Source: Absidia repens
Taxonomy: Eukaryota; Mucoromycota; Mucoromycetes; Mucorales; Cunninghamellaceae
Assembly: GCA_002105175.1 (NCBI GenBank)
Contig: MCGE01000047.1
Span: forward strand, 1-64,000
DNA: 64,000 bases
Reading direction: 5' to 3'
The position numbers and the translations under genes are program-made. Shown piece after piece: positions 48,307 to 60,065 of the stretch. The notes beneath the pieces were generated by a model, which did not search any database, was not told the DNA's origin, and was given only the letters and a program-made list of their open reading frames with translations. The stretch's first letter is position 1; each line of letters begins with the position of its first letter.

Positions 48307-49205
48307 TGGTGCGGCTCACTTATAATGTCAAATATTAGGCATGATCCTAGAAAGCTGATGGTTTTTTAAAAAATGATCACCTCAAAAAAACAATGTATAA
48401 ACATGATAATTCAGACCTTTAAGAACAAAACGTGTACATCAGTTATTTTTTTTTATAAAAAAAGAAAAACTTATCAGCCTTTAAAAAGAGAAGACTTTGG
48501 CTGGCCGGCCTAGGATTTGAAATGTATCTGATGTGCTAAAAAGGAAAATGATATGTGCGAAAACTGTAAAATATTATACAGAAAACAAGGTCCTGTTTTT
48601 TCCTCGTTCCCGCTCCCATATCAAGCTTAGCTAATAGATGTAGATGTAGATGTAGATGTAGATGTAGGTTGTAAGACTTGCAAATGAGGATTAGTTTATG
48701 TATTTTTATTTATTATTTGTACGATAAAAAGTGCCATCCCTTCTATTTTTTTTTTTTTTTTTGTTGTTGTACGGACGCACACCCGTTTGTATGTTTCTGC
48801 TTATAATAAGCCTGTGTATATACATTTGGTAAGACAATCAAACAATGATAGAAAAAGGCAAGACAAAGTTTATTCAGTAGTAATTATAACAATGACAACC
48901 AATACTAAACTAAGAGGAAGGTTAATCTAATAGTGGTCCCAAATTCTGGATCCAAAATGAAAGGGGTTCCCCATGCATCTCGTAAGACCTGAGCTGAAAC
49001 CCCTTCTAAACTAGTCTTGACACTAATCCCAGTTGAACATCATCCCATTGAGATCAATGAAATGGCGGTGACTTGGGGAAAAAACAAAGAAAAGAAAGGA
49101 AGAAGGTAAAAAAAAAGGCTTTAAAAGGTATTTTTCAAACTGCGATTGAAGCCATAAAATTGAAATGAAAATTTGAAAATTTGACATTATAAGTGAGCCG
49201 CACCA
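48307..49205 (-). mobile_element. TIR element, left copy
   Basis: Bounded by terminal inverted repeats starting TGGTGCGGCTCACTTATAAT, identical for about 27 bases, with TA on both sides (48305-48306, 49206-49207). Length 899. No transposase frame is present, so it would be non-autonomous. Inside are a (TAGATG)5 run at 48635-48664 and repeat core J. The TA flanks recall Tc1/mariner/pogo target duplications, which is inference. Orientation is assigned from core J. Confidence 0.75.
48845..49040 (-). repeat. Dispersed hairpin repeat core, copy J
   Basis: Lies inside the left TIR element. The stem is AAGGGGTT/AACCCCTT: both arms gained a fourth pair compared with most copies. There is no E-box; the upstream sequence is that of the TIR element. 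It shares the loop variant CTTACGAGATGCATGG with copy K. Confidence 0.85.
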
Positions 49206-49220
49206 TATAGGGGTTGTTCT

Positions 49221-49428
49221 GTGTGTGTATGGGGATATTGGAGAGGAGAAAAAAAAAGAAAGGTATGAGTAGAAGGAGCAAGTCACTAATTGCCCACCAT
49301 TCAACCACACACATACTTGGACATCCACGTTTGCTTGGATCCGCTTTCTAGTCACATACTCCTTCTACTCATACCATTTTTTTTTTTTTTTTTTTTTTTT
49401 CCCCATCCAATATCCCCATACACACACT
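49221..49428. repeat. Imperfect palindrome with about 60-base arms
   Basis: The arm at 49221-49278 (TGTGTATGGGGATATTGG ... GGTATGAGTAGAAGGAG) is repeated inverted at 49359-49428 (CTCCTTCTACTCATACC ... CCAATATCCCCATACACA). The right arm has a longer T run. The spacer is about 80 bases. It begins 14 bases beyond the left TIR element and may be another small foldback element. Confidence 0.75.
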
Positions 49429-49440
49429 GAAATACCCCTC

Positions 49441-49575
49441 CATACCGCTAAAAAAACATGGAAATCCGCTAAAAAAGCGCCGGGAGAGGCGCGGCTACGC
49501 CGCGCTTTTGCCCAAAGGAGCCAGAGGGCAGCGCGAGCGGAGCCCAAAATTTTTTTTACCGCTTTAAGCTCCGAA
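49441..49575. repeat. GC-rich nested hairpin island
   Basis: In AT-rich surroundings this block has the perfect hairpin GCGCGGC-TAC-GCCGCGC (49489-49505) and the overlapping outer repeat AAAAGCGC/GCGCTTTT (49473-49480, 49502-49509), so two folds compete. CCGCTAAAAAA occurs twice (49445, 49466). Further GC-rich pairs (GCCC...GGGC and GGAGC...GCTCC) follow. It resembles mobile GC clusters or double-hairpin elements of fungal mitochondrial DNA, but origin is unproven. Confidence 0.7.
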
Positions 49576-50127
49576 ACCTGTGTAATGGCCGATTTTGTTT
49601 TGACGATTCCTTCCTTCGTTTTTGGCATGACTGAAATTTCATTAAGTTTATGATTGGAATGTTTTCATGTCTTGATATCTTTACATATTTATTAATCTTA
49701 TTAGACATATCTTATATATATTGAAGTAGATGATTATATTTGTTTGGTACACATGGACCAACAATATTAAGAAGGTTTTAATGGACGCAAAATTAAGGGC
49801 CTGAATGGTATTTCTAATTTTAGTAACTTTTTTTAGCAGTTATTCTTTTTATAAAATGATAAAGATCGCCATTTCATATGATGGTTTAATGTACTGTATA
49901 CATCCCCTAAATGTAAAACATAATATATATTATTGGCTTTTTTGGTAGGAAGTAACTTGGTTATGTATTGGGTTTATAGTTGTGAATTAAAAAAAATTGA
50001 AAGTCGAAAATAAACTGAGAATGTTGATTACTTCTATTTGATATGAATCAATCATCCTTTTAGTAGGGATGTGGTTATGTTGTATACCAAAACATTCACT
50101 TGTCATCAATCTACCCATCTCCATCTA

Positions 50128-51355
50128 TGGTGCGGCTCACTTACATATAATATCACATTTTCAATTTTCATTTCTATTTTATGACTTCGATCGCAGTTTG
50201 AAAATGCCTTTTAAAGCCTTTTTTTTTTTTCCCAAGTCAACGCTATTTCATTTATCTCAATGGGATGATGTTCAACTGGGATTAGTATCAGAACTAGTTT
50301 AGAAGGGTTTTCAGCTCAGGTCTTACGAGATGCATGGGGAAACCCTTTCATTTTGGATCCAGATTTTGGGACCACTACTAGATTGACCTTCATCTTAGTT
50401 TAGTGTTGGTTGTTATTGTTATAGTTACTACTGAATAAACTTTGTCTTGCCTTTTTCTATCATTGTTTGAGTCTTACCAAATGTATATACATGGTGTTGT
50501 ATTTTGCATATGAATGTAGCAATAAAATAAAATAAAGTGTAACATTGATGTGAATCAGGCATAATGCAAGTGAAATAAAAATAGATTGAAATCCAGTGCT
50601 ACAATGCAAGGGCTCAGATCATGACACCCATACATTTTTTTATGTCTTTGAAAAAGAAACCCATTTATTATATCAAACCGTAGTAGTAGTTATACTGTTT
50701 CATACCATAATCACATCCTTATAAAAAGATGCTTGATTTATATCAAATAAAGGTTAACAACATTCTCATCTTATTTTATTTTTTTTATTTGCTTTTTATT
50801 TTACAAAAAACCTTGATTACAACACATGGGCTTATTATAAGCAGAAAAATACAAAAGGGTGTGTGTCCGTACAACAACAACAGAAATAGAAGGGACGGCG
50901 CTTTTTATTGTACAAATAATAAATAAAAATACATAAACTAATCCTCATTTGCAAGTCTTACAACCTACATCTACATCTACATCTACATCTACATCTACAT
51001 CTACATCTACGCTTGATATGGGAGTGGGAACGAGCAAAAAACAGGACCTTATTTTCTGTATAATATTTTACAGTTTTCGCGGTGTTTTATAAAATAAATG
51101 CACATATCATTTTCCTTTTTAGTACATCAGATACGTTTACAAATCCTAGGCCAGCCAGCCAAAGTCTTCTTTTTTTTGAAGGCTGATAAGTTTTTCTTTT
51201 TTATTAAAAAAAAAAAAAACTGATGTACACGTTTTGTTCTTAAAGGTCTGAATTATCATGTTTATACACTGTTTTTTTGAGGTGGCCATTTTTCAAAAGA
51301 CTATCAGCTTTCTAGGATCATGCCTAATATTTGACATTATAAGTGAGCCGCACCA
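50128..51355 (+). mobile_element. TIR element, right copy (inverted)
   Basis: Same element as 48307-49205 in the opposite orientation, 1228 bases, TA on both sides (50126-50127, 51356-51357). The outer 50 bases match the outer end of the left copy. It has seven CTACAT units at 50965-51006 where the left copy has five. No transposase is seen. Confidence 0.75.
50275..50460 (+). repeat. Dispersed hairpin repeat core, copy K
   Basis: Lies inside the right TIR element. Stem AAGGGTTT/AAACCCTT with an extra T; loop variant as in copy J. Followed by the TTAGTTTAGTGTTGGTTGT run and CTGAATAAAC near 50430. Confidence 0.85.
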
Positions 51356-51549
51356 TAAACAACTTTTTTCATGATACTTGAATTCAGTTAACACGATTGC
51401 CTCGGTAAATTACAACTAAAAATACCGCTTCAAAATTTTAGACTACCCGTGCGCCTAGCATTCCCTGACAACGAGCGCAAAACACACTGTGTGTCTACTA
51501 ATTCCTCTTTAAAACGTGGAAGTTCCTTTTCTGTGTGCACCAAAAAAAA

Positions 51550-52630
51550 AAAACTTCAAATCCCGCACACGTGAATTTTTATTTTAGCCCATTTTATTGT
51601 TTTCGCTCTCTTCCTTTTTCTTTTCTCCTTTTTTTCTTCCTTTAATTCTTCACAATTTTGACCTCCATGAGGTTTTGGCGGACTAGGATTAGTACCAGGA
51701 CTAGTTTAAAAGCGTTTGCAGCTCAGGGATTACAACACGCATGGGGAAACCCTTTCTTTTTGGACCTAGGATCAGAGAGCACCATTAGTTGGCCTTTTGG
51801 ACTCTTCAATAGTTTAGTTTAGTTTTAGTTAGTATAGTTCGCATCTATATATAAATAAAATATGTCTCATTTTACATAATTCAATGAAAAATGTCCCATT
51901 AGTCTTTCTCATTGTCTTGGGAAATAGATCTCTTTTTTTACTGCCATCACCGTTTTTGATTAGTGTTAGACTGTTGTTTGTGCATCAATAACAAACGTTC
52001 CTTTAGTCTGTCTCAAACCTTGTATAGTATACTAGATCCCTTTTTACACTTGTTCCATTAGAATAATGTTTACCATTCTTCAGATCTCTTTAGTCTCCCT
52101 CACTGTAGATCATTCCACTAAATCCACATTGAACCCCTCGTCTTTAGTTTTAGTATATGCCAATATTCGTCAATAAAATGTGTCTCTTTATTTACCCATA
52201 TCTGAATCCCTGTATAATGATCAATTCCTCTATTGCAGCTGTTTTGTGATTTACCAAATATTTGCTTTCTAGTTGACCCACTTTGGCTACTTACCCTCCC
52301 CCCCCTCGAAACACCCAGGGACTGATTGTCAGTCCAAAATCACTGCTAAAGATAGCTAATTCCTGCTCGATCAAAAATATAAATAAATTTAGATCGTACT
52401 GTACAGTACAGTACATGTAGCCGACGCTATAGAGCATTTTGTACAGCTTTCCAACTAATCGATGACTAGTTATCCCACCTCGTTGACACCTAGTGACTGG
52501 TGGACAGTTCTAGGGCACTGAATATGTACCGTGGTCCTATTACCACTTTATCATTCATCAACCAACCTAGACCGTGCCCCCAGCGTAAACAGGAGTTAGG
52601 TCTATTATATACCCAAACGCTAAACATAAT
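51550..52630 (+). repeat. Dispersed hairpin repeat, copy L (near full length)
   Basis: CTTCAAATCCCGCACACGTG with CACGTG at 51568-51573, a C/T-rich tract, and the core at 51699-51765 (one arm mutated to AAGCGTTTG). AATAAA motifs lie near 51854 and 52173. Modules start near 51956 and 52057, 101 bases apart. A GTACTGTACAGTAC palindrome is near 52397. The far end matches copies C and I. Confidence 0.85.
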
Positions 52631-52642
52631 TAACAATAATGG

Positions 52643-52678
<36 letters not shown>

Positions 52679-53010
52679 CATATATATAGGTGACGGCCAG
52701 ATAAATAATATTCTAAAACAAAAATTCTGCATTATCAATAAGACAATATAGTTTGCATAGAAGAAATGCTGTTTTTTATTTGTAATATATAAAGTCAAAC
52801 AATGAAATTCTTATAATAATAATAGTAATAGGAGTAGGGGAGGAGGACAGAGAAAGGGTTTGAGATTGGGGAATATGTATATAACTATATAAACTATATA
52901 AAATGGATATACACATAATGGTATGCGGTATGGAAACATAGATATCAAAAAAAGAGATATATATAAAGATCATACTTCACAGCAAAAAGACAAGGGTTGC
53001 ATGTCATTGG

Positions 53011-53530
53011 TTATCGGAATGGGATCCAGGAGGAAGAGCGTCGTTCTTGCTTTTCAGTCGCGGAAACCTCACTGTAAAAAATATAATGGTCAATTAAAGC
53101 TACTAATCACAATGTCAGATAGATTCACTTACCTATCCACTACAGCACCATTCCCTCTTAAAGGTTTGGCAATTCGACCGAAGTTTTTAGCTATAGCACC
53201 CTGTGAATTCTGCGATCGCAAGAGTTCCAATCGACCCCGGACGGTTTGGAGGTTTGTTTCGAATCTGGCGTTGGCATAAGGAAATATATATATATTAGTA
53301 ATTACAAATTAAAATCCTTTGGTCATACTCTTCTCCACACTTACTTTTGAGTTTGGACAATCAAATTGTCTTGTGCTTCTTGCAGCATGGATTCTAAGCT
53401 TTGAATGCGTTCGTTTCGTGTAACCAATTTGCGTTCAGATACGGCGGCCTCCTTCTTCAATTGAGAATTTTGCTCCACCAGCTAAAATTTTGTATGCAAG
53501 AAGAATTATGTTAGTGGTCGAAGTATGTAG

Positions 53531-53561
<31 letters not shown>

Positions 53562-56500
53562 TTTTATTCCTAATTACCTGTTTTTGGACATTGGTCAGTT
53601 GTTCCAAGTTGCGTTCCAAAAAGGCCATCTTCTTTTGTTGAGCTTTGTTGTTGCTGACCTTTAAAACGTGGTTGTATTGTTCTCGTGTTTCTTCCAAGGA
53701 TATTTCTAATTCCACCACCTTTTCGCACCGAGATTGCAGATCACGCATCAAGCCCTTCTTCATCACTTCAAAGTAAGCCAACTGCTCAGCCATAGACTTG
53801 CGCATTTTTTCCACATCCTTTTCCTTTTCACTGACTGCAACCGCTGTCTTAGGTTGGGCATCTAATGCTGCCTGTGTACCATAACAAAGTGAAGATGTCA
53901 GTAAGAATTCATATTGGCTGATATTATAGTGATTTTTTTTACCTGCAAGTTGGCATTAGAAATTCGGAGTTCCACCATGACGGCATCCAGGGCTTTGTAT
54001 TCTTCATCCTTCCGATCTAGTTCTTGACGTAATTCTTCTATTTCTTTTTGTTGCATTTCTTTTTTGGCGACGTAGGTATTCTCTAGTTTCGTCTATAGAA
54101 ATAGGAAGTAATTTTAGAAGAGAGTGCTTGAGATTGACTTTTTTTTTTTCTTTTACCTTGAGTTCAGAAATTGTATCAGTTAAATCCGCATTACGTTCCA
54201 TAGCGGTTTCTTCGTCGGCGATAGCCTTTTCCAGCAATTCTTCGTATTCGGCCTCCAAAGCATTGAGTTTGGTTTCGAGATTGGTGCGTTTTTCTAAAAG
54301 TGCTTCCTTGTCATGGTGAAGATTCTTGATAACGAGTTCTTGTTGTGTGGCCTGCGCTTTGTGTTGTTGTAATTCCTGTTTCAATTGCTGCAAAGCTTCT
54401 TCACTAAGATTGGCTGCCGAATCAGGATTCAATTTGTCCAATGCGTTCTTCATTTGCCGTTCTTTGAGAGATATATCATTGTCCTAAACAAAATACGAAT
54501 AGAATAATTGTAAGTATAAGTATCAGTTCCACGTTTTTTTCTTCTTCTTCCGTCTCTTACCAGAGGATCAAGGGATGCCATCATTTCTGCCATCTTGTCA
54601 GCCTTCTTTTTGGATTTGTTTTCATCATCAGATTCCTTCTGCAGGGTACGCAATTCAGCCAACGTCTTCTTCAACTGAGCCAGTTCCGAAGTCAATTCTT
54701 GATTAGCTTCACGTAACGAATCTACCGTGATAGCACTTTCCTTGCTGTCGTAGGAAGCCTTTTGGAGTTGGAGTTTGACATCGTTCAATTCGGTGGTGAC
54801 GTTTTGGTTGTCCGCGGTCATCGTCTTTTCTTGTTCCTTTAAAAATCCAAGTTCTTCTTGTAAAGCTTCCAGGTGTTTTTCGCGATTTGTCAGTTCAGAT
54901 TCCTATTCACAACGAATATAAGCAACGCTATTAACAAAACAATCCATTACATAAAATCATTCTGCAACTAATTTTCATTGTACCTTTTCGGCAATTTGAT
55001 CCATCAATTCATTTTCTCTTCGCAAAAACTCTTCACGTTCGTCCTTTTCGAGAGCAAGTGCTGGAGTCATAGGTCTTGAATCATCCGCCAATACTTGTTT
55101 TGGAGTTGGAGTTCTTGGTGAAGGTGATGATGCTGGCGCCGATGTCGATGATGCCGCTGTATTAGGTTTGGAGGATTTATCCATTGTTGCCCATTGAGAT
55201 TCGGGCACAGTGCCACCTGACCGCCAGATAATCACTTCGCCTTCCAATGCCTGGATATAATGCTGATAGCTGACAGTTTCCCCTTTGAATTTTTTAAAAG
55301 AGCCTTTAATTCCGCAGGAGAGAGATCCGCATTCACCTTGGCTTTGTTTTTGATGGATTTAGCACGTACACCGAATCGCAAGGTGGATATTGTTTCAGCT
55401 TCGTTGTATGAGGATGGTGAGCAATTGATGATAAGCGTAGTGCGGGAATTTCCACCCAATGATTCTTGAAGAATACGAGTCAATTTGGAATCGCGATAAG
55501 GTACATGACTAGACTAAAAACGACACAGCCCAATATAAAAAAAAAAAAATCAGTTTTGGCATTAAATAATTGCAATAATCCGGCGTGAAAACTATTTACC
55601 TTTCCATCTGTCAATGAGTTGATGACCATACCCAATGCTGTCAAGGATTTGTTGATTTTCTTGGCTTCTTCTAATGTTTGTCCAGAGGCCCCAGTTTTGC
55701 CCACCTTTTCAGAACCAGCTAAATCGACGAGATAGAGTTTACCACTTTTTGCTGCACCGGTGTCCAAATTTTTTTGTGTAATTGTGACCAAGACGATAGA
55801 GTGACTTCGAGAACTTTCAGCATTCATATCTAATATTGCAAAGCAAAATAGTTCAGAATTCTATTTACCCAAAAGACTTCTGTGTAAATATGATGCTTAC
55901 TTGTATACGCCACGACACGGTTATTGCCACCACTTTTCATGACTTCATAGACTTCTTCGGTAGATGACACATATACTTCTAAAAGACCCTTGACATAAAC
56001 ACCTTTCGTCTTATCTTCATGGATTGGAAGGTTATCATGGGACGCTAATATGATTTGAAAAAATGTGAGTGATTTTTTGTTTTATTTTCAAGTCTTATAT
56101 TTTTATATTAGACTTACGATCCAGCAAATCACGCACTTTTTCCATGTAGATTTCCATATAAGATACCTTGACTGTAAATTCCATATTGGCAGGGGCAACC
56201 ATGATGCTTTCAAAGATTTGTTCGACAATACGCGGAATGATGCCTTTGTTTTCAGTATCTTCGATATCGGACCCCTTAAGACAACAAAATTGTTAGAGCG
56301 ACTAGTATTTCAATATACGGTGGTTTATATTTGATTCTTACCATCATTGTGTATGTTTTCCCAGAACCAGTTTGTCCATAAGCAAATACTGTTCCATTAT
56401 AACCAGCAACCACATCTAAATACAAAAATCAAGGGGTATGTCAGATTACAAATAACATTAGGTGTATAAATATCGCGTCTTCCTTTAGTGCTTCAACTTA

Positions 56501-56788
56501 CCATCCACGATAGACTTGATGGAATACTCAAAGACTTCTTGTTGAGCAGTGTTACTTCCAAACACCTTATCAAAAGAGAAGGGCGGCTGAGAGGTTCCCT
56601 AAATGATATGAAAGAAGGAAGACAGTAAATAAAACATGCCGTGATATTTTTGCCTCTGTTATTATTACCTTCAAAGTCACCGCAGTGCCATCTTCCTGGA
56701 TCTCCGTAATGGGTACACCACCTTCCTTGATTTCAAGTTTGTTTTGAGGCCGAAAGCGGCAAACAACTTTGATATTGTTTCCTGACAT
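53011..56788 (-). CDS. Kinesin-1 heavy chain (one apparent frameshift)
   Basis: Fourteen minus-strand exons (56788-56669, 56598-56502, 56415-56342, 56274-56118, 56044-55901, 55829-55600, 55513-54984, 54902-54561, 54483-54157, 54092-53943, 53871-53578, 53481-53345, 53264-53133, 53071-53011) give about 931 residues, typical of fungal kinesin-1. The motor starts [13 protein letters not shown] and has [38 protein letters not shown] and [21 protein letters not shown] Pro/Ser/Thr linker, a long coiled coil, and a conserved tail ([11 protein letters not shown], with the IAK motif that autoinhibits the motor) follow. It carries cargo toward microtubule plus ends. The exon sum is one base short: at the G4 run of the coding strand (55280-55283) one extra G restores [18 protein letters not shown]. 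This is either a sequence error or a real mutation. Confidence 0.93.
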
Positions 56789-57539
56789 GATGGGTTTACT
56801 ATACAGAACAATTAAATATGGCAATAATGAAGTAGTTGTAATAAAACATAGAGCGCAAAATCATAGTCATTCAGTATTCTGCTGCATTATTACCTGAGAT
56901 GTAGTTAATGTTCAAAGAAGAACAAACTGGTGAGAGGGAGGGAAAAGAAATAAAAAAATAAAAAATAAAAACTGGCGTTAAAATGGGCGGGGTTCATAAT
57001 ATGGCTGGTGCCTGTATCCGGTGACAGGTGCATCATATTGTGAGTGGGTCCTCCCAAAAAAGGTTATGATTTTCAACACATGAAAAAAAAAAAAAAAGTT
57101 TGGGTTCCAATGTATACCTCCGTACTTTGACATGAATGAGCTACGCATAAAACGGGATGTTGACAGCTCATATCCTACGACCGTATCAAGTATGCCACTG
57201 TATGATATTGATTTTTCCTCCCGGTTCGTTCCAGAAACCGCCCCCCCATCATTTAACTGTATTTGATAGGATTACGGTCTCTTTATGTAAGTAAAGAAAT
57301 GCACCTTCAGTAAATTCTTTGGATGTACTTTTTTACTGGTAATTTAGTCTATGTATTGAAATCACTTTCCAGCGTTAAACACCGCCAAACTATTGATTTC
57401 TATGGTAGGAACCCATAATAGCGGCATCAACGAGAAAACAAGATTATATTGTCAGAATATAGCCATCTCAATGGGAATAATGAAATGGTTCTATACAGTA
57501 TATCCACCTAGTAAAAATATAATATCTTGCAAGAAAAAG

Positions 57540-58375
57540 ATACATGATGGTATGGTCTAGGCTAACTAATACTGATGGTAGAATGGGAACAGAGCCACGT
57601 TTCATTAAGCGACGCAGGGCCACTAACTAGTGACTGGGGATTTGCAGGAAAAGTTGCAATAGTAGATGGACCAGAAAACAGATTTTTGACAGGACACTCA
57701 CAAAATAATCTCAATAACAACGTTGCTCATCATATAATGGGTCAGAGGATAGGTAATAGAAAGACGTGTTTCATTTGAAGAGAATATGAGGCATGTCAAG
57801 TTAAGAGCGTGAGGTTTGATGTCACAGGAATCTAATGAAGCCATCATACGGGAAACTACTAAGAAATCTAAAGAAATGTGAACAGTATTCTAAAGAAAAA
57901 CTTCGAAAAAGGATCGTATATACTGCGCAAAGCTTGATAATGACTAAAGTTATCTTCCATTGAATCACAACAACTGTCAACATCGATCTAAGAAGGTGAC
58001 GGTACAATGGCATTCTTTGTGCAAGACGTGAGAGATAATAACGGAGTATTTTTCATTGAACAATGTAAAAAAAGGCATATTTTATTCAATTATAGATTCT
58101 AACTATGGACAAAACTAACACTGAACTAAGCTAAGACTCCTAAACGCCAACTACCGGTACCCTCAGATCCTAGATTCAAAACGAAAGGGTTTCCCCTTTG
58201 CATATTGTGCTACCTGAGCTGAAACCCCTTCTGAATAGTACTGACACTAATCTAAGTCCAATATAACCCAAAAAACTTACAATGGTGAAGATAAAAGGAA
58301 GGAAAAAAAGAAAGAGGGCGAAAAATAAAACCGTAAAAAAAGGTTCACGTGTGCGGGATTTGAAATATTTTCTGG
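57540..58375 (-). repeat. Dispersed hairpin repeat, copy M
   Basis: Minus-strand copy with intact CACGTG at 58346-58351 in CACGTGTGCGGGATTTGAAA. Core at 58180-58240 with stem AAGGGGTTTC/GAAACCCTT (one wobble). TTTTATT modules near 58080; the far end reaches about 57540 or beyond. Confidence 0.8.
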
Positions 58376-58384
58376 GGCTGATGT

Positions 58385-58585
58385 GTGTAGAGTTTAACAC
58401 CTTTACTAGAAAAAAAACAACGAAATATATACAAAGTTAAAAACCTACCAATGAAGTATATTGAAGGAAATGGGTAAAAAAAAAAAAAAAGGGAGGGAGA
58501 GGGAAAAGTGGGAATGTAGTTGATTTCGGACAAAACTGAGGAAGAGAGAGAGAGAAAGAAAAATGCTTGGAATAAAACACAGTTC
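58385..58585 (-). repeat. Duplicated C/T tract plus intron-like segment, second copy
   Basis: Minus-strand partner of 25236-25430. It keeps the C/T tract, AAATCAACTACATTCCCAC, CTTCATTGGTAGGTTTTTAA and the TTTTCTAG/TAAAGG end. It joins repeat copy M directly, so on its own strand the order is C/T tract, intron-like unit, then E-box and hairpin core. Confidence 0.65.
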
Positions 58586-60065
58586 ACAAAAAAATAAAAG
58601 GGATCGGTAATTCAATGTCATATCAAGTGGTTCTCGCTGAAGAAAATGAAATACAGCACCATATTTATAACATTACTACAGTTTATTAACTTTAAATTGA
58701 GACGAAAGTAAAATAAATCAAGACGGTGGTATAATAAAATTGGCATAGGAAAATAAATAAACTTATACAGTCATAAAATAAAATGGGATGGGCAAGAAAT
58801 AATTTAGGATATTGGAGAGGGTAAATTCAGACGGTCATAAAATACTATTCAGACAAGGATGAAATAATGGGAAAAAAAAAAGAAGTACGTTAGTATTCAT
58901 TTTTTAAAACTTACACTAATAATGAAACTGTAATATTCGCTGCATTTATGGCAGGTACTAGGACCAGCCAGAAATGAGGCCAGAAATGAGGCAGAAAAAA
59001 ATGATAGGCACATGCTGCTGAGGGGGGGGGGGACGGGTATGGCAAGTAGATATTTTAGTGAGGAGACTGTTTAAAAGTTCATCCCTTCGACAGTGTCAAT
59101 ACCATTTGGAAAAAAAAAGAAAGGCAGAAAAAGGAAGAGCAGTCAGCATGACAGAGGGGTAACAACAACAACAACACCATACGAAACGATAAACTTGTTT
59201 GAGAGCTTTAAGACGACTTGAGAGAAATAAAAAGACTTGAGAAAACTTAAAAGAAAACTTGGTGGAGGTTTTTTATATAAGAGATTATAAAGAATTTGAA
59301 GAACAAGAGAGAATGATGATAAAAGAGATGAAGAAAATCATTGCTTTATACTCTTTTATCTTTGATAAATGTTGTTAGTGGTACAAGTTTGGTAAATTTA
59401 CACTCTTGAAAAAGTTGAGTGTAAAATGTCATGAGAACTCATCCAGATTGATTTGTCAACGATCATCAACATAATAGCATGAAATTTCATGGGAGTTTTT
59501 GCAGCTAAAAATATATTGTAACTGGATTCATTCCAGTATCTACCATTCACGTTTCTACTAGGATCACATGAATTGGAATCACCTAAATATATGATAGCTA
59601 ATGTAAATTCCTGGGGACAGGTTTAAAGCTACCCATCCCAATTTTTTTTTTCAGAGTGTCTAGAAATGAACTCATCTACGTTTTAATTTTATTCTGCGTA
59701 GTTCCAAAAATCATAACAGGCGTCTCCAAAATATGTATATGTCGCCATAATTTTCAATTTTTATCGTCCATAAAAAATTGCACCTCGTTTCAATTGAAAA
59801 CTTAAAAAACTGTAGGTATAGGAGGAATAAAGAACAGCAGAAACAGCAGGTACAAATTTTTTACTACATGTATAAATTCGTGACATTCGCCCACGTAACT
59901 ATCATATCCACCAGAAGAACTGGACTCTTTTTTCTTGAATTCGGAGTGCTTGGTGTCTCCTTTTTTTTTTCTTTTGGATCGGGGATGGAAACATGCAAAA
60001 ACTATGAAATAAATTTCTGGTGCAAGTTTTTTCTTTTTTTTTTTTACTTTTTTTCTCTCAGCTTT

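Larger units (their letters stand above)
47920..53010. other. Transposon-like and repeat-dense spacer
   Basis: No protein gene is supported. It holds a T run plus (GT)n at 48043-48085, two inverted copies of a TIR element (48307-49205 and 50128-51355), between them a palindrome and a GC-rich hairpin island, then repeat copy L, a (CA)n(TA)n microsatellite at 52642-52688, and the kinesin 3' region with TTTATT at 52775-52780. Confidence 0.65.
56789..60065. other. Spacer between kinesin and EngB-like genes
   Basis: Kinesin promoter at the left, repeat copy M (57540-58375), its adjoining duplicated intron-like segment (58385-58585), a G run near 59022-59032, a perfect 9-base hairpin TTTACACTC/GAGTGTAAA at 59397-59425, and T-rich leader before the GTPase gene. 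No gene is supported. Confidence 0.55.

Noticed and set aside
50965..51006. CRISPR-like array of CTACAT units
   Set aside because: It is a plain hexanucleotide microsatellite without spacers; no CRISPR array exists in the window.
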